Shown here piece by piece: positions 9,148-18,357 of a stretch of 59,826 nt of DNA (position 1 is the first letter of the stretch; every line of letters begins with the position of its first letter). The notes beneath the pieces are model-generated. The model had not been told where the DNA came from. It did no database searches and saw only the letters and a program-made list of their open reading frames with translations. A program made the translations under genes and the position numbers. The DNA is from Megasphaera cerevisiae DSM 20462 (lineage in GTDB: Bacteria; Bacillota; Negativicutes; Veillonellales; Megasphaeraceae): NCBI RefSeq assembly GCF_001045675.1, contig NZ_LEKT01000014.1, positions 1 through 59,826 on the forward strand. The letters run 5' to 3'.

Positions 9148-9813
9148 ATGAAAAATTATAAAGCAATCATCTTTGATATGGATGGCACCGTCCTTAATAC
9201 GCTGGACGAACTGACAAATAGTTTGAATCACGTTTTTCACCGGTATAATCTGTCTGAAAAAACAGAAACACAAGTCCGCCCATGCCTGGGCTATGGATAT
9301 TCCGGCCTGATCGAACGGGCTGCCGGCCCGGAAGCATCCCCAGAGCTAAAAGACAATTTGCTCCGGGAATTCCAAACATATTACAGTACCCACTGCCAGG
9401 GAAATACTCATCCGTATACCGGCATCTGTGCCGCTCTTAGCAGTCTGCAGAAGGGCGGCTATAAAATGGCGATTGTTTCCAATAAAGGGCAGGCCGCCGT
9501 CACTGAACTCCACGATGCTTTTTTCAAGAATCTGGTCGCCTTTTCCATGGGAGAATCACCATTATACAACAAAAAACCGGCTCCCGATATGGTATGGGAA
9601 GCCTTAAAACGTCTCGGCTGCGCCAAGGAAGACGCCATTTATATCGGTGATTCAGAAGTAGACAAAAAGACAGCCGACAACGCATTTCTCGACTCAGTTC
9701 TAGTCACATGGGGATTTCGAAACAAGCCTTTTTTAGAAACATTGCATCCTGATTACCTGATCCAATCCCCCGACGAACTGACAAAACTCTTTCTGCCATC
9801 CGTCAATAGTTAA
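9148..9813 (+). CDS. HAD-superfamily hydrolase, phosphoglycolate phosphatase-like
   Basis: 221 residues. Motif I is DMDGTVLNT (nucleophile Asp near residue 10), motif II VSNKGQ, then a Lys in KKPAPDM and motif III GDSEVDKKTADNA. The helical cap between 15 and 80 is that of subclass I (Gph/PGP type). It probably dephosphorylates a small phosphorylated metabolite; the substrate cannot be read from sequence. The only GGGAGG is about 25 bases before the ATG, unusually far, and no other in-frame start exists between. It ends in a strong shared terminator. Confidence 0.85.
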   Translation: MKNYKAIIFDMDGTVLNTLDELTNSLNHVFHRYNLSEKTETQVRPCLGYGYSGLIERAAGPEASPELKDNLLREFQTYYSTHCQGNTHPYTGICAALSSLQKGGYKMAIVSNKGQAAVTELHDAFFKNLVAFSMGESPLYNKKPAPDMVWEALKRLGCAKEDAIYIGDSEVDKKTADNAFLDSVLVTWGFRNKPFLETLHPDYLIQSPDELTKLFLPSVNS

Positions 9814-9816
9814 AAG

Positions 9817-9848
9817 AAATACCCTGTCCCACCCCGGACAGGGTATTT
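9817..9848. terminator. Bidirectional terminator between convergent genes
   Basis: A perfect 13-base stem (AAATACCCTGTCC at 9817-9829 with GGACAGGGTATTT at 9836-9848) sits between the ends of the HAD gene and the SLH gene. The A- and T-rich stem ends serve both directions. Confidence 0.85.
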
Positions 9849-9863
9849 GTATATACAGAATTT

Positions 9864-11036
9864 TTATTTTAAATTATCATCTGCAACCGTATTGATCGCT
9901 TTAGAGGTCGACTGATCCACAAGGGGTAAATAGGTATTATCTCCATCAGCTGATCCCGTCTTTTCAGCAGTTGTTTTACCAACCTGCTGCACAATGGCTT
10001 TCTTACCAGGTTCGGCTACGGTTTCAATACGTACAAGACCTTCCCCGACACGCTTCATCAGTTCCTGTAAGGTCGCTTCACTGACAGGTCGCCGCATCGT
10101 CAATACGATCTGCTCATGGAAATAATCCGGGACAGACCCCACGTAATTCTGGACTCCTTCGCCCTCAACAACACAATTTACGGCCCGATTCATAAGCTGC
10201 GTATAATCATTACGACTCAAATGAACGCGCCGTATAATGACAGCATCCGATCGGGTCACATCATTTTTCAGCCGCTCTGCCAAATGCTTTGTCGATCCTT
10301 CTGTGATACCCAAAACCAAGGTATCATCATTCCAATACATCGTCCCTTGTCGAAAAAAGGCCAGCGTGGATCCATATTCGGCCGTGAGTGCCTTCATGAC
10401 CTGCATTTCTACCTGCACATGTGAGATATACTGCGTATCAGAACGCATAAGCCGATATATGACTTCAGCAGCAACGGCTCGTGTCATGTATTCCTTTGGG
10501 CGAAACATGTTGTCAGCTGGCACCATGATATGTTTGCTATGCAGTATCTGCACGGCCTCCAGTGCCGATGGTGAAATATGATTTTCGTCTACATACGGCT
10601 GCACGTTTTCATCCTTGTCTGCCAAGTGATTATATTGCAGATACCGATAGAGAACCGTGGCAAATTCTTCCCGCGTTACAGGTTCATCAGGCCGGAACGA
10701 ACCATCTTCATATCCTTGCAGTATTCCCTGCGCCGCAACGGCCGCAATGGCGTCACCGGCCTTTCCCGCTGTCACATCCTTAAAAGATGGATTGCTGATA
10801 GGGATATTAGCTGCTATATTATAAATGAGCTGAGCCAATTCACCTCTCGTCAAAGCCTGTTGTGGAAAAAACTGATTGCCAGCCGCAAACGTTAAGCATC
10901 TTGTATCATATAAATAATCAATGGCATTTCGGCTTGGCAGCGTCTCCAAATCCGTGTAAGGCGCAGCTGCGGAAACGGCGGCAGTTCCTGTTATCATCAT
11001 GGCTGCCAGAACGGCAGCAAGTTTTGTATGCTTCAT
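9864..11036 (-). CDS. Exported SLH-domain protein (paralogue 2)
   Basis: 390 residues, ATG at 11036 behind AAGGAG. Signal peptide 1-24 (MKHTKLAAVLAAMMITGTAA). Three SLH repeats span about 25-200, with the signatures LTRGELAQLIY, GYEDGSFRPDEPVTREEFA and FRPKEYMTRAVAAEVIYRL. In Negativicutes SLH domains bind the polyamine-modified peptidoglycan and tether the outer membrane. There is no C-terminal beta-barrel; instead a domain of about 150 residues shares the pattern of the neighbour at 11063 (MYWNDDTLVLGI; the IRRVHLSRNDYTQLMNRA segment). A periplasmic wall-binding protein; its precise job is unknown. The gap to the upstream paralogue is only 26 bases. Confidence 0.85.
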   Translation of the reverse strand: MKHTKLAAVLAAMMITGTAAVSAAAPYTDLETLPSRNAIDYLYDTRCLTFAAGNQFFPQQALTRGELAQLIYNIAANIPISNPSFKDVTAGKAGDAIAAVAAQGILQGYEDGSFRPDEPVTREEFATVLYRYLQYNHLADKDENVQPYVDENHISPSALEAVQILHSKHIMVPADNMFRPKEYMTRAVAAEVIYRLMRSDTQYISHVQVEMQVMKALTAEYGSTLAFFRQGTMYWNDDTLVLGITEGSTKHLAERLKNDVTRSDAVIIRRVHLSRNDYTQLMNRAVNCVVEGEGVQNYVGSVPDYFHEQIVLTMRRPVSEATLQELMKRVGEGLVRIETVAEPGKKAIVQQVGKTTAEKTGSADGDNTYLPLVDQSTSKAINTVADDNLK

Positions 11037-11062
11037 CGATTTGCACTCCTTCAGCCGGACCG

Positions 11063-12094
11063 TTATTGAATGACAATGCGCAGCGCACTGCCAAGAGCTT
11101 TATTCAAATTCGCCTGTGTTTCCTTGGAAATAGAAGGAACTGTAAGAACGACCTTTTCATTCAGATAATCCACATCTGTCTTGATGACAGTATTGGTCGG
11201 TTCCGTCGCTTTATATATCTTTTCCGCCTGTGCCATGAGATCCTTATATTCATTATAGCTGTATGTAGAACGCTGAACAGTAATACTTTCTGCCGGAATA
11301 TCCTTGTCGGCAGCAAAAGCATCTTCCAGCTTATCCTTATTTTTATCCGTTTTGACACCTACATGAAGTATCCCGCCCTGCCAATACATAATCCCGTCCT
11401 TTGCAAAATTTTTCACAGAGCCGTATACATCTTTAATATCCTTAAAAGCCTTGGTTTCCAGTGAAACTTCCCCCTGTGTCGTTTCCGCATTATTTTTCAC
11501 TAACCGGTACAGAACATTCACGGCTTCGCCGCGGGTAATATTCTGCTGCGGATTGAACACATTGTTAGCTCCCGTCATATAACCACCTGCTGCCAGCGTA
11601 TCTACCGCCGTTTTAGCCCATGGGGAAATTTTATTTTCATCTGCATAGGGAACAGCTGTTTTGCTGCTACTCATTCCCTTATAATTCATGTAATTATATG
11701 CGATCACAGCAAACTCTTCCCGTGTAACCTTCTGCTGCGGTTTAAAGGTGCCGTTGCTGTATCCCTTCATAATCTGTTTATCAACCAGTGAAGAAACAGC
11801 TCGTTCAGACCAGCGGCCTTTGACATCAGAAAAATTCGTCGCCGCTACCGGCGTATCTTCACCGAGCATATTATTGACAATCGCCGCAACGCCCTCACGA
11901 GTCAGGTCTTCATTCGGACGAAATTGACCGTTGGTGCCGCTTACATAGTGATTATCATAAAAATATTGAATGGCCGCCTTGCCCCAATACCCATCAATAT
12001 CCTGCAGTCCCACTCCGTTCGCCGCAAAAGCAGATGTCCCCAGTACCGCCGTTAATGCCGCTGCGGTCAATATATGCTTATATTTTTTCATCAT
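11063..12094 (-). CDS. Exported SLH-domain protein (paralogue 1)
   Basis: 343 residues from the ATG at 12094 (ATG ATG tandem, GGGAGAG upstream; the frame is open further but without a ribosome site). Signal peptide to about residue 24 (LTAVLGTSAFAAN). Three SLH repeats (GQFRPNEDLTREGVAAIV, GYSNGTFKPQQKVTREEFA, NNVFNPQQNITRGEAVNVLY). The C-terminal domain, with MYWQGGILHVGVK and ESITVQRSTYSYNEY, matches that of the next gene, so the two are tandem paralogues. It probably binds cell wall in the periplasm. No membrane-barrel strands are seen, unlike OmpM-type SLH porins. Confidence 0.85.
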   Translation of the reverse strand: MMKKYKHILTAAALTAVLGTSAFAANGVGLQDIDGYWGKAAIQYFYDNHYVSGTNGQFRPNEDLTREGVAAIVNNMLGEDTPVAATNFSDVKGRWSERAVSSLVDKQIMKGYSNGTFKPQQKVTREEFAVIAYNYMNYKGMSSSKTAVPYADENKISPWAKTAVDTLAAGGYMTGANNVFNPQQNITRGEAVNVLYRLVKNNAETTQGEVSLETKAFKDIKDVYGSVKNFAKDGIMYWQGGILHVGVKTDKNKDKLEDAFAADKDIPAESITVQRSTYSYNEYKDLMAQAEKIYKATEPTNTVIKTDVDYLNEKVVLTVPSISKETQANLNKALGSALRIVIQ

Positions 12095-12202
12095 GCAATC
12101 TCTCCCATCTGTATACAAATTACAATACGTAAGTATATCTTTTCTATATCTTTTTTATTTTATCACACCGAGCCGGTGAGAACAAGCCAGCAATATCCAA
12201 TC

Positions 12203-13186
12203 TCAGTACACGCGAAATAATGCTTGCAGTTCCTTATGGTTTTCAGTTTTCAACAACCCCAGCTGGAGTAATATTTTAGCCTTTTGCGGGGTCAGACTAT
12301 CCGCACAAATAACGCCACTGTATTCCGGAACTGGGCTAACTATACCACCCATTGTCCGGCTTGCCCGGACAATATAAATTCCCCGCTTCATAGCCGCAGA
12401 CGCTGCCGCCCATATAGCCGCCGGCATCCTGCCATGTCCCAAGCCAGCCAATACAATGCCCCTTACGCCATGAGATGCAGCATCATCAATACAGCTGCCA
12501 GACATACCGATATAACAATATACGACAGCCACTGGCGGCAGCGCACGTATTTTGTCACACGAAAGAGCTGACGACGTGGTGTGACGGCGCAGTGGTGCCT
12601 GATAAAAAAAAGGCTGCCCATCCTGAATAAAGCCGAGATTTCCCATCTGCCGTCCCTTAAAGGTGTCAGCATGAGTTGTATCCGTCTTTTCCACAAACCG
12701 GGCACTGCAAAGGGTACCATTCATAGCAATGACAACGCCGTATCGCCCGGTCTCTTTAACAGCAGCCGTTCGAACTGCCTCCAGCAAATTCAAAGGCCCA
12801 TCCGCGCTGATTGCCGTCGAGGGGCGCATGGAACCGACGAGGACGACCGGTTTATCCGTGTGGACTGTCAAATGCAGAAAATAGGCGGTTTCTTCCATCG
12901 TATCCGTACCATGTGTAATAACGATGCCATCTACATCGGGGCGGGAGGCCACCTCCTGAACGCGCTGCGCCAGCGCCAGCCACAATTGCTCTGTCATATT
13001 TGAGCTGTCAATATTACAGAACTGTTCCCCCTGTACGCCGGCATATTGTTCGATCTGCGGCACAGATCGAAGTAATTCGTCTATGGTTACTTCCCCGGCT
13101 TTATATCCTGTCAAATTTTCTGCTGAAGCAGCTTTACCGGCAATCGTGCCGCCACAGGCGATAATATATACATTAGGCAATGCCAT
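12203..13186 (-). CDS. L-asparaginase
   Basis: 327 residues from the ATG at 13186, chosen because AAGGAG is 8 bases upstream; a GTG three codons earlier would overlap that site. It hydrolyses L-asparagine to aspartate and ammonia. Catalytic signatures are GGTIAG with Thr14 and HGTDTMEETAYFL with the Thr-Asp pair at about 94-95, plus VGSMRP. No signal peptide is visible, so a cytoplasmic enzyme. It is a stand-alone gene with an AT-rich upstream region. Confidence 0.92.
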   Translation of the reverse strand: MALPNVYIIACGGTIAGKAASAENLTGYKAGEVTIDELLRSVPQIEQYAGVQGEQFCNIDSSNMTEQLWLALAQRVQEVASRPDVDGIVITHGTDTMEETAYFLHLTVHTDKPVVLVGSMRPSTAISADGPLNLLEAVRTAAVKETGRYGVVIAMNGTLCSARFVEKTDTTHADTFKGRQMGNLGFIQDGQPFFYQAPLRRHTTSSALSCDKIRALPPVAVVYCYIGMSGSCIDDAASHGVRGIVLAGLGHGRMPAAIWAAASAAMKRGIYIVRASRTMGGIVSPVPEYSGVICADSLTPQKAKILLQLGLLKTENHKELQALFRVY

Positions 13187-13277
13187 ATTACACACTCCTT
13201 TTTTACTGTATAATATATTATATCATAAATTACCATATTTCGTTTTATATAAAATTTCATATGCCTGTACAAAAGAC

Positions 13278-13317
13278 ATAAAATATACCAGCCAGGGGAA
13301 TGGCTGGTATATTTTAT
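13278..13317. other. Strong hairpin in a divergent intergenic region
   Basis: A perfect 17-base inverted repeat (arms 13278-13294 and 13301-13317, loop GGGGAA). The GC core CCAGCCA/TGGCTGG is flanked by A- and T-runs, as in bidirectional terminators. It lies upstream of asparaginase (minus) and of the RarD gene (plus), so it ends no recognised gene. Confidence 0.75.
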
Positions 13318-13551
13318 GTATGTATGATTATGTAGATAAATCTGTGTGCGTCCGCACTATGATAAGTTTTCCAACTTGATCATGAGTACATTATACACCT
13401 TTTTCTTTTTTTTGTAAATATATTTTCTCATTTTTATTTAATTTATTCCAATTATTAACATTATTATATTTTAATTTTAACAATATGTGTATTTTGTCTT
13501 AAAAATAAATTAAATATATAATATGCTGTTTGATCATAGTTTCTCCGCAAA
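13318..13551. other. AT-rich intergenic stretch
   Basis: Very AT-rich DNA with long runs of T and A between the orphan hairpin and the RarD promoter. No coding frame is credible. It could hold a small RNA ending at the hairpin, or simply be promoter-proximal spacer. Confidence 0.4.
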
Positions 13552-13580
13552 TTGAGAAATATGCCTTTTCCTGTTATAAT
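13552..13580 (+). promoter_or_regulatory. Sigma-70 promoter for the RarD-like gene
   Basis: TTGAGA (13552-13557), a 17-base spacer and a perfect TATAAT (13575-13580), 45 bases ahead of the ATG at 13625. Confidence 0.8.
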
Positions 13581-13624
13581 CAATATCAGGCATTACGCCT
13601 AATATATTGAAAAGGATAAAAAGG

Positions 13625-14506
13625 ATGAACATATACATTCTCTACACACTGACAGGACAAGTAATGTGGGGGCTGCTGCCTCTTTTTTGGATGCTCCTTC
13701 AAGACGTTCCTTCCATGTACATTCTGGCTACGCGTATCGTTTGGTCCGCACTTTTCTGCTATGGTCTCATTCTGCAGAAGCATTTGGTGCCGGAACTTAA
13801 AAACGTGCTGCATGACCGACAGGAATGGCCGTATATTTTTGGGGCCTGTATTATGATCACTACCAATTGGGGATGCTTTATTTATGCTATGACGCACAAC
13901 CACATTCTGCAAGCCAGCTTGGCGTATTTCATCAATCCCATTGTAGTCATCCTATTTGGCGCCATTATATTTCACGAACATCTGGGCATGTTCCAACGAC
14001 TTTCCATCCTCTTTGCCGCTGCCGGCCTTGGCATTGCTTTTTTCCTGTTCGGGCAAGTTCCTTACTTATCGCTGTGCATTTGTTTATCATGGGCGGCCTA
14101 CAGTCTGTTGAAGAAAAAAATCACGTTGGACAGCCAGATTTCTGTTTTCATCGAGTCATTTTCTATGGTTCCTTTGGCTCTGGCTTATATCGCCTTCTGT
14201 GAATTTACTTCTGCCGGGGCAGTCGGCGTCTTGCAGGGCTGGCATTGGCTGCTGCTGCCGGCTACAGGCATCGTCACAGCCGTCCCCATTCTCTTTTTTA
14301 CGGCCGGTCTCAAAGGCTCTCCCGTGACGATTTCAGGCATTTGCATGTATCTGGCTCCCAGTATTTCATTGCTTATCGGACTGCTCAACGGCGAAGCATT
14401 GACGCAGCCGCTGCTTGTTACATTTAGTTTTACATGGATCGCCGTAATATTGTATCTTACCGGAGTCCTTCAAATCACAAAACACTTGAAAGGACATGCT
14501 TGCTAG
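13625..14506 (+). CDS. rarD: EamA-family transporter, RarD type
   Basis: 293 residues with ten predicted membrane helices in two EamA halves. The start MNIYILYTLTGQVMWGLLPLFW, and TNWGCFIYAMTHNHILQASLAYFINP in the first half, are typical of RarD, a drug/metabolite-superfamily permease of unknown substrate. The ATG at 13625 is preferred over a TTG at 13607 because AAAAGGA precedes it. Single gene with its own promoter and terminator. Confidence 0.88.
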   Translation: MNIYILYTLTGQVMWGLLPLFWMLLQDVPSMYILATRIVWSALFCYGLILQKHLVPELKNVLHDRQEWPYIFGACIMITTNWGCFIYAMTHNHILQASLAYFINPIVVILFGAIIFHEHLGMFQRLSILFAAAGLGIAFFLFGQVPYLSLCICLSWAAYSLLKKKITLDSQISVFIESFSMVPLALAYIAFCEFTSAGAVGVLQGWHWLLLPATGIVTAVPILFFTAGLKGSPVTISGICMYLAPSISLLIGLLNGEALTQPLLVTFSFTWIAVILYLTGVLQITKHLKGHAC

Positions 14507-14620
14507 ACAAATCTTTCCCGCACTGGCACAGAATATTTGCTGTCTCCGGTACGGTATTTTTTATATGTCAGACAGACTGACAGGCAGTTTTTTCTGCTTG
14601 TAGAAGTCTAAAACAGACAG

Positions 14621-14668
14621 AAAAAGTCGTATTCTCCGTCTGTTCAGTACAGAAAATACGACTTTTTT
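14621..14668. terminator. Bidirectional terminator
   Basis: AAAAAGTCGTATT at 14621-14633 pairs with AATACGACTTTTTT at 14655-14668, between the convergent rarD and hydrolase genes; T-runs follow on both strands. Confidence 0.85.
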
Positions 14669-14713
14669 CCAAAGCATCGGTCTATATTTATAGATTTTGC
14701 AGTGTGCCAAGCA

Positions 14714-15448
14714 TTATATCCTGATCACACGGTCCAACCACTGAATGGCATCTCCCATCATATTGGTCGTAACAAAATGACCCAGTTCTTCATAGGCTAT
14801 CGATTCTGACATAATCCGGCGGTCCTGTACAATTTTTTCCATATACAGCGCTTGCGCAGCCGGATCAACGACAGTATCAGCACTGCCATGAAGAGATAGA
14901 ATAGCTCGTCCGGCAAGCTTATCCGTATATAGAAACGGATCCATAGACCGCAGCTGCATTGAAAGTGTTTTAAAGCTTCGGGGCTTTTCAATATGAAGTC
15001 CGGCACGAAAGCGCCTTTCCGATTCATCCCACCAGCCAGACCCGTTCATGGCAACAGCAGCGGTAAACTCCGTATAATGAGTCATGACGCCAAGTGCTGT
15101 AAAACCGCCCATTGAATGGCCCATAACGGCCAGCGGTACACCAGGCCGCCATTCTCGCGAGTATTCCACAAAGGAGGCCGCTTCCCGCAGATTTTGGAAA
15201 ATAGTCTGCCAAAATGCCGCATATGCTTCTGGACTATCATACTTCACAGTCCCTCGTTCACCATGATTGACGGCTTCAGGAATAAGAACGTCATACCCAT
15301 ATGCTGCCAATAAATGCCCCCGAACAGATTGATATTCCTTCTGAGACGACCAGCCGTGATAAAACAGGACGATTCCCTTTGGCATTTCCCCACAGCTAAT
15401 TTGCAGGGTAGGAATACCGTCGATATGTATTCGTTTTTCCTTTATCAT
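14714..15448 (-). CDS. Alpha/beta hydrolase (esterase/dienelactone hydrolase type)
   Basis: 244 residues from the ATG at 15448 (GAGG 8 bases upstream). The nucleophile elbow is GHSMGG, the oxyanion strand FYHGWSSQ, the acid residue lies in SADTVVDP and the His in LGHFVT, giving a complete Ser-Asp-His triad. The closest layout is YitV-like esterases. No signal peptide. It is the last gene of the nfeD-floA cluster, 14 bases after the preceding stop, which suggests co-transcription. Confidence 0.85.
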   Translation of the reverse strand: MIKEKRIHIDGIPTLQISCGEMPKGIVLFYHGWSSQKEYQSVRGHLLAAYGYDVLIPEAVNHGERGTVKYDSPEAYAAFWQTIFQNLREAASFVEYSREWRPGVPLAVMGHSMGGFTALGVMTHYTEFTAAVAMNGSGWWDESERRFRAGLHIEKPRSFKTLSMQLRSMDPFLYTDKLAGRAILSLHGSADTVVDPAAQALYMEKIVQDRRIMSESIAYEELGHFVTTNMMGDAIQWLDRVIRI

Positions 15449-15462
15449 GTACAAAACCTCAT

Positions 15463-15933
15463 CTATTCGTTAAAATATGTATTTCGGTGCTTGCGCAGAG
15501 CCAGCGGCGGCTGCAGCAGTTCCGACCACACCAAGCCGGCATAAATATCCCGCGCCTCCGGAGCTATGCCGCACCAGGGTCTTTCCTGGACAGAAGCCGC
15601 TGCAGGCAAAACCGCTCCGCGAATGCTCTGTGACCGCATTGCCGCTGTTCCAGGAACCGGCATGCTTACCGTCGTACGGGGCAGCGGGACCGGTTTCGGA
15701 GCTGGCTGGGGCACAGGCTTGCTCTGCACTGGCTGCGGCGTTTTTTTCTCAGGAGCAGGCTTGCTTTTTATTTCCCCAGGCACTTCATGACGAGGTTCCT
15801 GCCTTTGTTCCGACCGCGTTTCTCCCGGACCAGGCAAAGGCTTTTTTCGCGTGGGATAGCGTCTTTTCCGGCGTAAGATATCAGGCAGGGAAAAGACGGC
15901 CATCAGCAAAATGACAACCCATATATAATCCAT
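15463..15933 (-). CDS. Membrane-anchored proline-rich protein
   Basis: 156 residues. One N-terminal helix (MDYIWVVILLMAVFSLPDIL) is followed by a basic segment (RRKRRYPTRKK) and a Pro/Lys/Gln-rich stretch (about 55-95, repeated KPxPQP), then a short folded-looking tail with WCGIAPEARDIYAGLVWSEL. The tail looks conserved while the middle is low complexity. It lies directly downstream of floA (12-base gap), so it may be a lipid-raft-associated partner of FloA. No family recognised. Confidence 0.6.
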   Translation of the reverse strand: MDYIWVVILLMAVFSLPDILRRKRRYPTRKKPLPGPGETRSEQRQEPRHEVPGEIKSKPAPEKKTPQPVQSKPVPQPAPKPVPLPRTTVSMPVPGTAAMRSQSIRGAVLPAAASVQERPWCGIAPEARDIYAGLVWSELLQPPLALRKHRNTYFNE

Positions 15934-15945
15934 AAAATCACCTGC

Positions 15946-17007
15946 CTACTTACGATTTGTATCAGAGGGCGTCATATCATTACCCTTATAATGATCTTCA
16001 GCAGCCGGAGCCGGAGCTGCGGATTTGCTTTTTGGAACGCCGGCCTGGGCTACGGCTGTCCGCATCTGTGTATCAGCCATAATGTTTTTCATGTTGTAAT
16101 AATCCATAACGCCCAGCTTGCCTTCCCGCAAAGCCTGTGCCATTGCCAACGGCACTTCGGCCTGTGCCTGAACAACCTTAGCCTGCATTTCCTGCGTATA
16201 TGCCTGCATTTCCTGTTCTTTAGCAACAGCCATAGCACGCCGTTCTTCCGCCTTGGCCTGCGCAATCTGCTTATCGGCGTCAGCCTGATCCGTTTGAAGA
16301 CGGGCACCAATATTCCGGCCCACATCAACATCGGCAATATCAATGGACAGAATTTCAAATGCGGTACCGGCATCAAGACCCTTGCTGAGAACAGTCTTGG
16401 AAATTTCATCAGGATTTTCCAGTACGCGAGAATGATCAGCTGCTGAGCCGACACTGGTAACAATACCTTCACCGACACGAGCAATAACTGTCGCTTCGCC
16501 AGCCCCGCCAACCAAACGATCAATATTAGCCCGAACAGTTACGCGGGCCCGCACCTTAAGTTCTATCCCATTTTGAGCCACAGCAGAAATAAACGGAGTT
16601 TCAATAACTTTCGGATTCACGCTCATCTGCACTGCTTCTAACACATCGCGACCGGCTAAATCAATAGCGCAGGCCCGTTCAAAGGTCAGCGACATAGTAG
16701 CCCGATGCGCCGCTATTAAAGCATCGACAACACGATCTACATCCCCGCCTGCCAGATAATGCGCTTCCAGTTGATTTACGTTGACATCCAGGCCGGCCTT
16801 GTTGGCTTTAACAAGCGGCAGAATAATCTTAGACGGCACGACACGGCGCAGCCGCATGCCGATAAGATTGACTATACCGACAGATACACCGGCCGCCATT
16901 GCCGATATCCACAGGCCAATAGGCACAAAGTGCAGAAACAGAGATATGATAATAATGACTGCGACGATAACAATAATCGGCACAGCAACAAACGTAAGAA
17001 TAGACAT
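15946..17007 (-). CDS. floA: Flotillin-like protein FloA
   Basis: 353 residues, ATG at 17007 behind AAAGGAGGG. An N-terminal hydrophobic hairpin (1-50) is followed by the SPFH/YqfA domain ([42 protein letters not shown]) and an Ala/Glu/Gln-rich coiled coil at about 230-300, as in Bacillus FloA. It forms static membrane assemblies and functional microdomains. It follows the NfeD gene, the usual pairing. Confidence 0.95.
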   Translation of the reverse strand: MSILTFVAVPIIVIVAVIIIISLFLHFVPIGLWISAMAAGVSVGIVNLIGMRLRRVVPSKIILPLVKANKAGLDVNVNQLEAHYLAGGDVDRVVDALIAAHRATMSLTFERACAIDLAGRDVLEAVQMSVNPKVIETPFISAVAQNGIELKVRARVTVRANIDRLVGGAGEATVIARVGEGIVTSVGSAADHSRVLENPDEISKTVLSKGLDAGTAFEILSIDIADVDVGRNIGARLQTDQADADKQIAQAKAEERRAMAVAKEQEMQAYTQEMQAKVVQAQAEVPLAMAQALREGKLGVMDYYNMKNIMADTQMRTAVAQAGVPKSKSAAPAPAAEDHYKGNDMTPSDTNRK

Positions 17008-17028
17008 AGAAAACCCTCCTTTGTGTGG

Positions 17029-18333
17029 TTATAATCGTTTCGGAACCGGCTCAACAACAACCCGTGTTCCTTCGACCTTGACGACGCGCACCTCCACGTC
17101 ACGGTCTATGAAAGAACCGTTAGAAACGGCATCTATTCGTTCTTTGCCGATCCGCACGGCTCCGGAAGGACGGAGAATCGTAATCGTCCTTCCCCGCTGA
17201 TACAGATACTTGCTTTTGTCCTGTTGAGCCGAATATCCTTTTTCCCCTGTTGAGCGTGTCGTCAGGGCTATTTTTGCCAAAAGACGGCTTTGGGGCAACC
17301 GCCTTCCGATACAATAGAAAAGAATGACTGCAATAATGGTTCCTCCGGCTAATATATATACGGCATCAAAAGTCGCTCCCAGCATATAAAACAAGCTGCC
17401 GAAAAGTAAAATAACTCCGACGACACCAAAGACGCCTACACCAGGCGAAGCCAGCTCCAGAGCAATGAAAACCAGACTGCCAATAAACGCAGCAATGATT
17501 TTTAAATCATTTGCCAATGATTCATCACCGGAAAAGACCAGCATCCCCCCCAGCAGAATAGCCGTTACAATGCCAATACCCATACCGGCCATTTTAATTT
17601 CCGCAAAAAGAGCGGCTAAAATCAAAGCAATAAAAATCATGCGAACATATGGGTTTTGAAGAATTCCAATAAAAATATCTTTCCAGCTTTTTGTTTCATA
17701 GTATACGCTGGCATCTCCCAGACTAAAAAGACGCAGCGCCTCTTCCACTGAACCGGCCGTGCCTTCGGCAACATTAAGCGCTCGAGCCTGCACATCCGAT
17801 AATGCCAGAATCTGTCCTGGTTCCGCATAGCCGGGAAATCCGTTGGTCTTATCCACCATTGCCTCAGCAACACGAGGATTGTGTCCCATATTGGCCGAAG
17901 TAGCGCTGAATTCCGATTTTAGGGCTGCAATATTTTTTTCCGTATTCGGAATCGGTTCAGCCGCTCCTATACTGCTCCCCGGCGCCATAATAATATGGCG
18001 GCACGACAGGGCAATCAGTGCCCCCGCAGACCATGCTCTTGATGGGATATACGCAATCGTCGGAACAGACGCAGCCTGCAGCATATCTCTTATTTTCAGC
18101 GCACTGTCTACACGACCGCCTAATGTGCTGATAGATACAACAACAGCTTTATCCTGATTCTTTTCAGCTTCTTCCAGACCGCGCTGTACCAGCGCAGTCT
18201 GGCTGCTGTCAATTTCTCCGGAAATAACGATAACCCGGACCGTATCTGCCGCCGCAGCAGGCGGTACGGCCGCTGCCATAATCACGACAAGAACTCCAAT
18301 TAAACAAAGTGCAATGCGTTTTGGTACAGTCAT
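17029..18333 (-). CDS. NfeD-family membrane-bound serine protease homologue
   Basis: 434 residues. Signal peptide 1-29, then a ClpP-class protease domain with the nucleophile Ser102 in SRAWSAGALIAL and the conserved GGRVDSAL. Four to five membrane helices occupy about 230-340, and a C-terminal NfeD OB-fold (about 370-434, PSGAVRIGKERIDAVSNGSFI) closes the protein. NfeD proteins work with the flotillin-like protein encoded immediately downstream (21-base gap). ATG follows GGAGGTGG. Confidence 0.93.
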   Translation of the reverse strand: MTVPKRIALCLIGVLVVIMAAAVPPAAAADTVRVIVISGEIDSSQTALVQRGLEEAEKNQDKAVVVSISTLGGRVDSALKIRDMLQAASVPTIAYIPSRAWSAGALIALSCRHIIMAPGSSIGAAEPIPNTEKNIAALKSEFSATSANMGHNPRVAEAMVDKTNGFPGYAEPGQILALSDVQARALNVAEGTAGSVEEALRLFSLGDASVYYETKSWKDIFIGILQNPYVRMIFIALILAALFAEIKMAGMGIGIVTAILLGGMLVFSGDESLANDLKIIAAFIGSLVFIALELASPGVGVFGVVGVILLFGSLFYMLGATFDAVYILAGGTIIAVILFYCIGRRLPQSRLLAKIALTTRSTGEKGYSAQQDKSKYLYQRGRTITILRPSGAVRIGKERIDAVSNGSFIDRDVEVRVVKVEGTRVVVEPVPKRL

Positions 18334-18357
18334 CTGTCCACCTCCTGACGCAATACA

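Noticed and set aside
12160-12202. CACCG-n-CGGTG hairpin after asparaginase
   Set aside because: Only five base pairs and no T-run on the relevant strand; too weak to list as a terminator.
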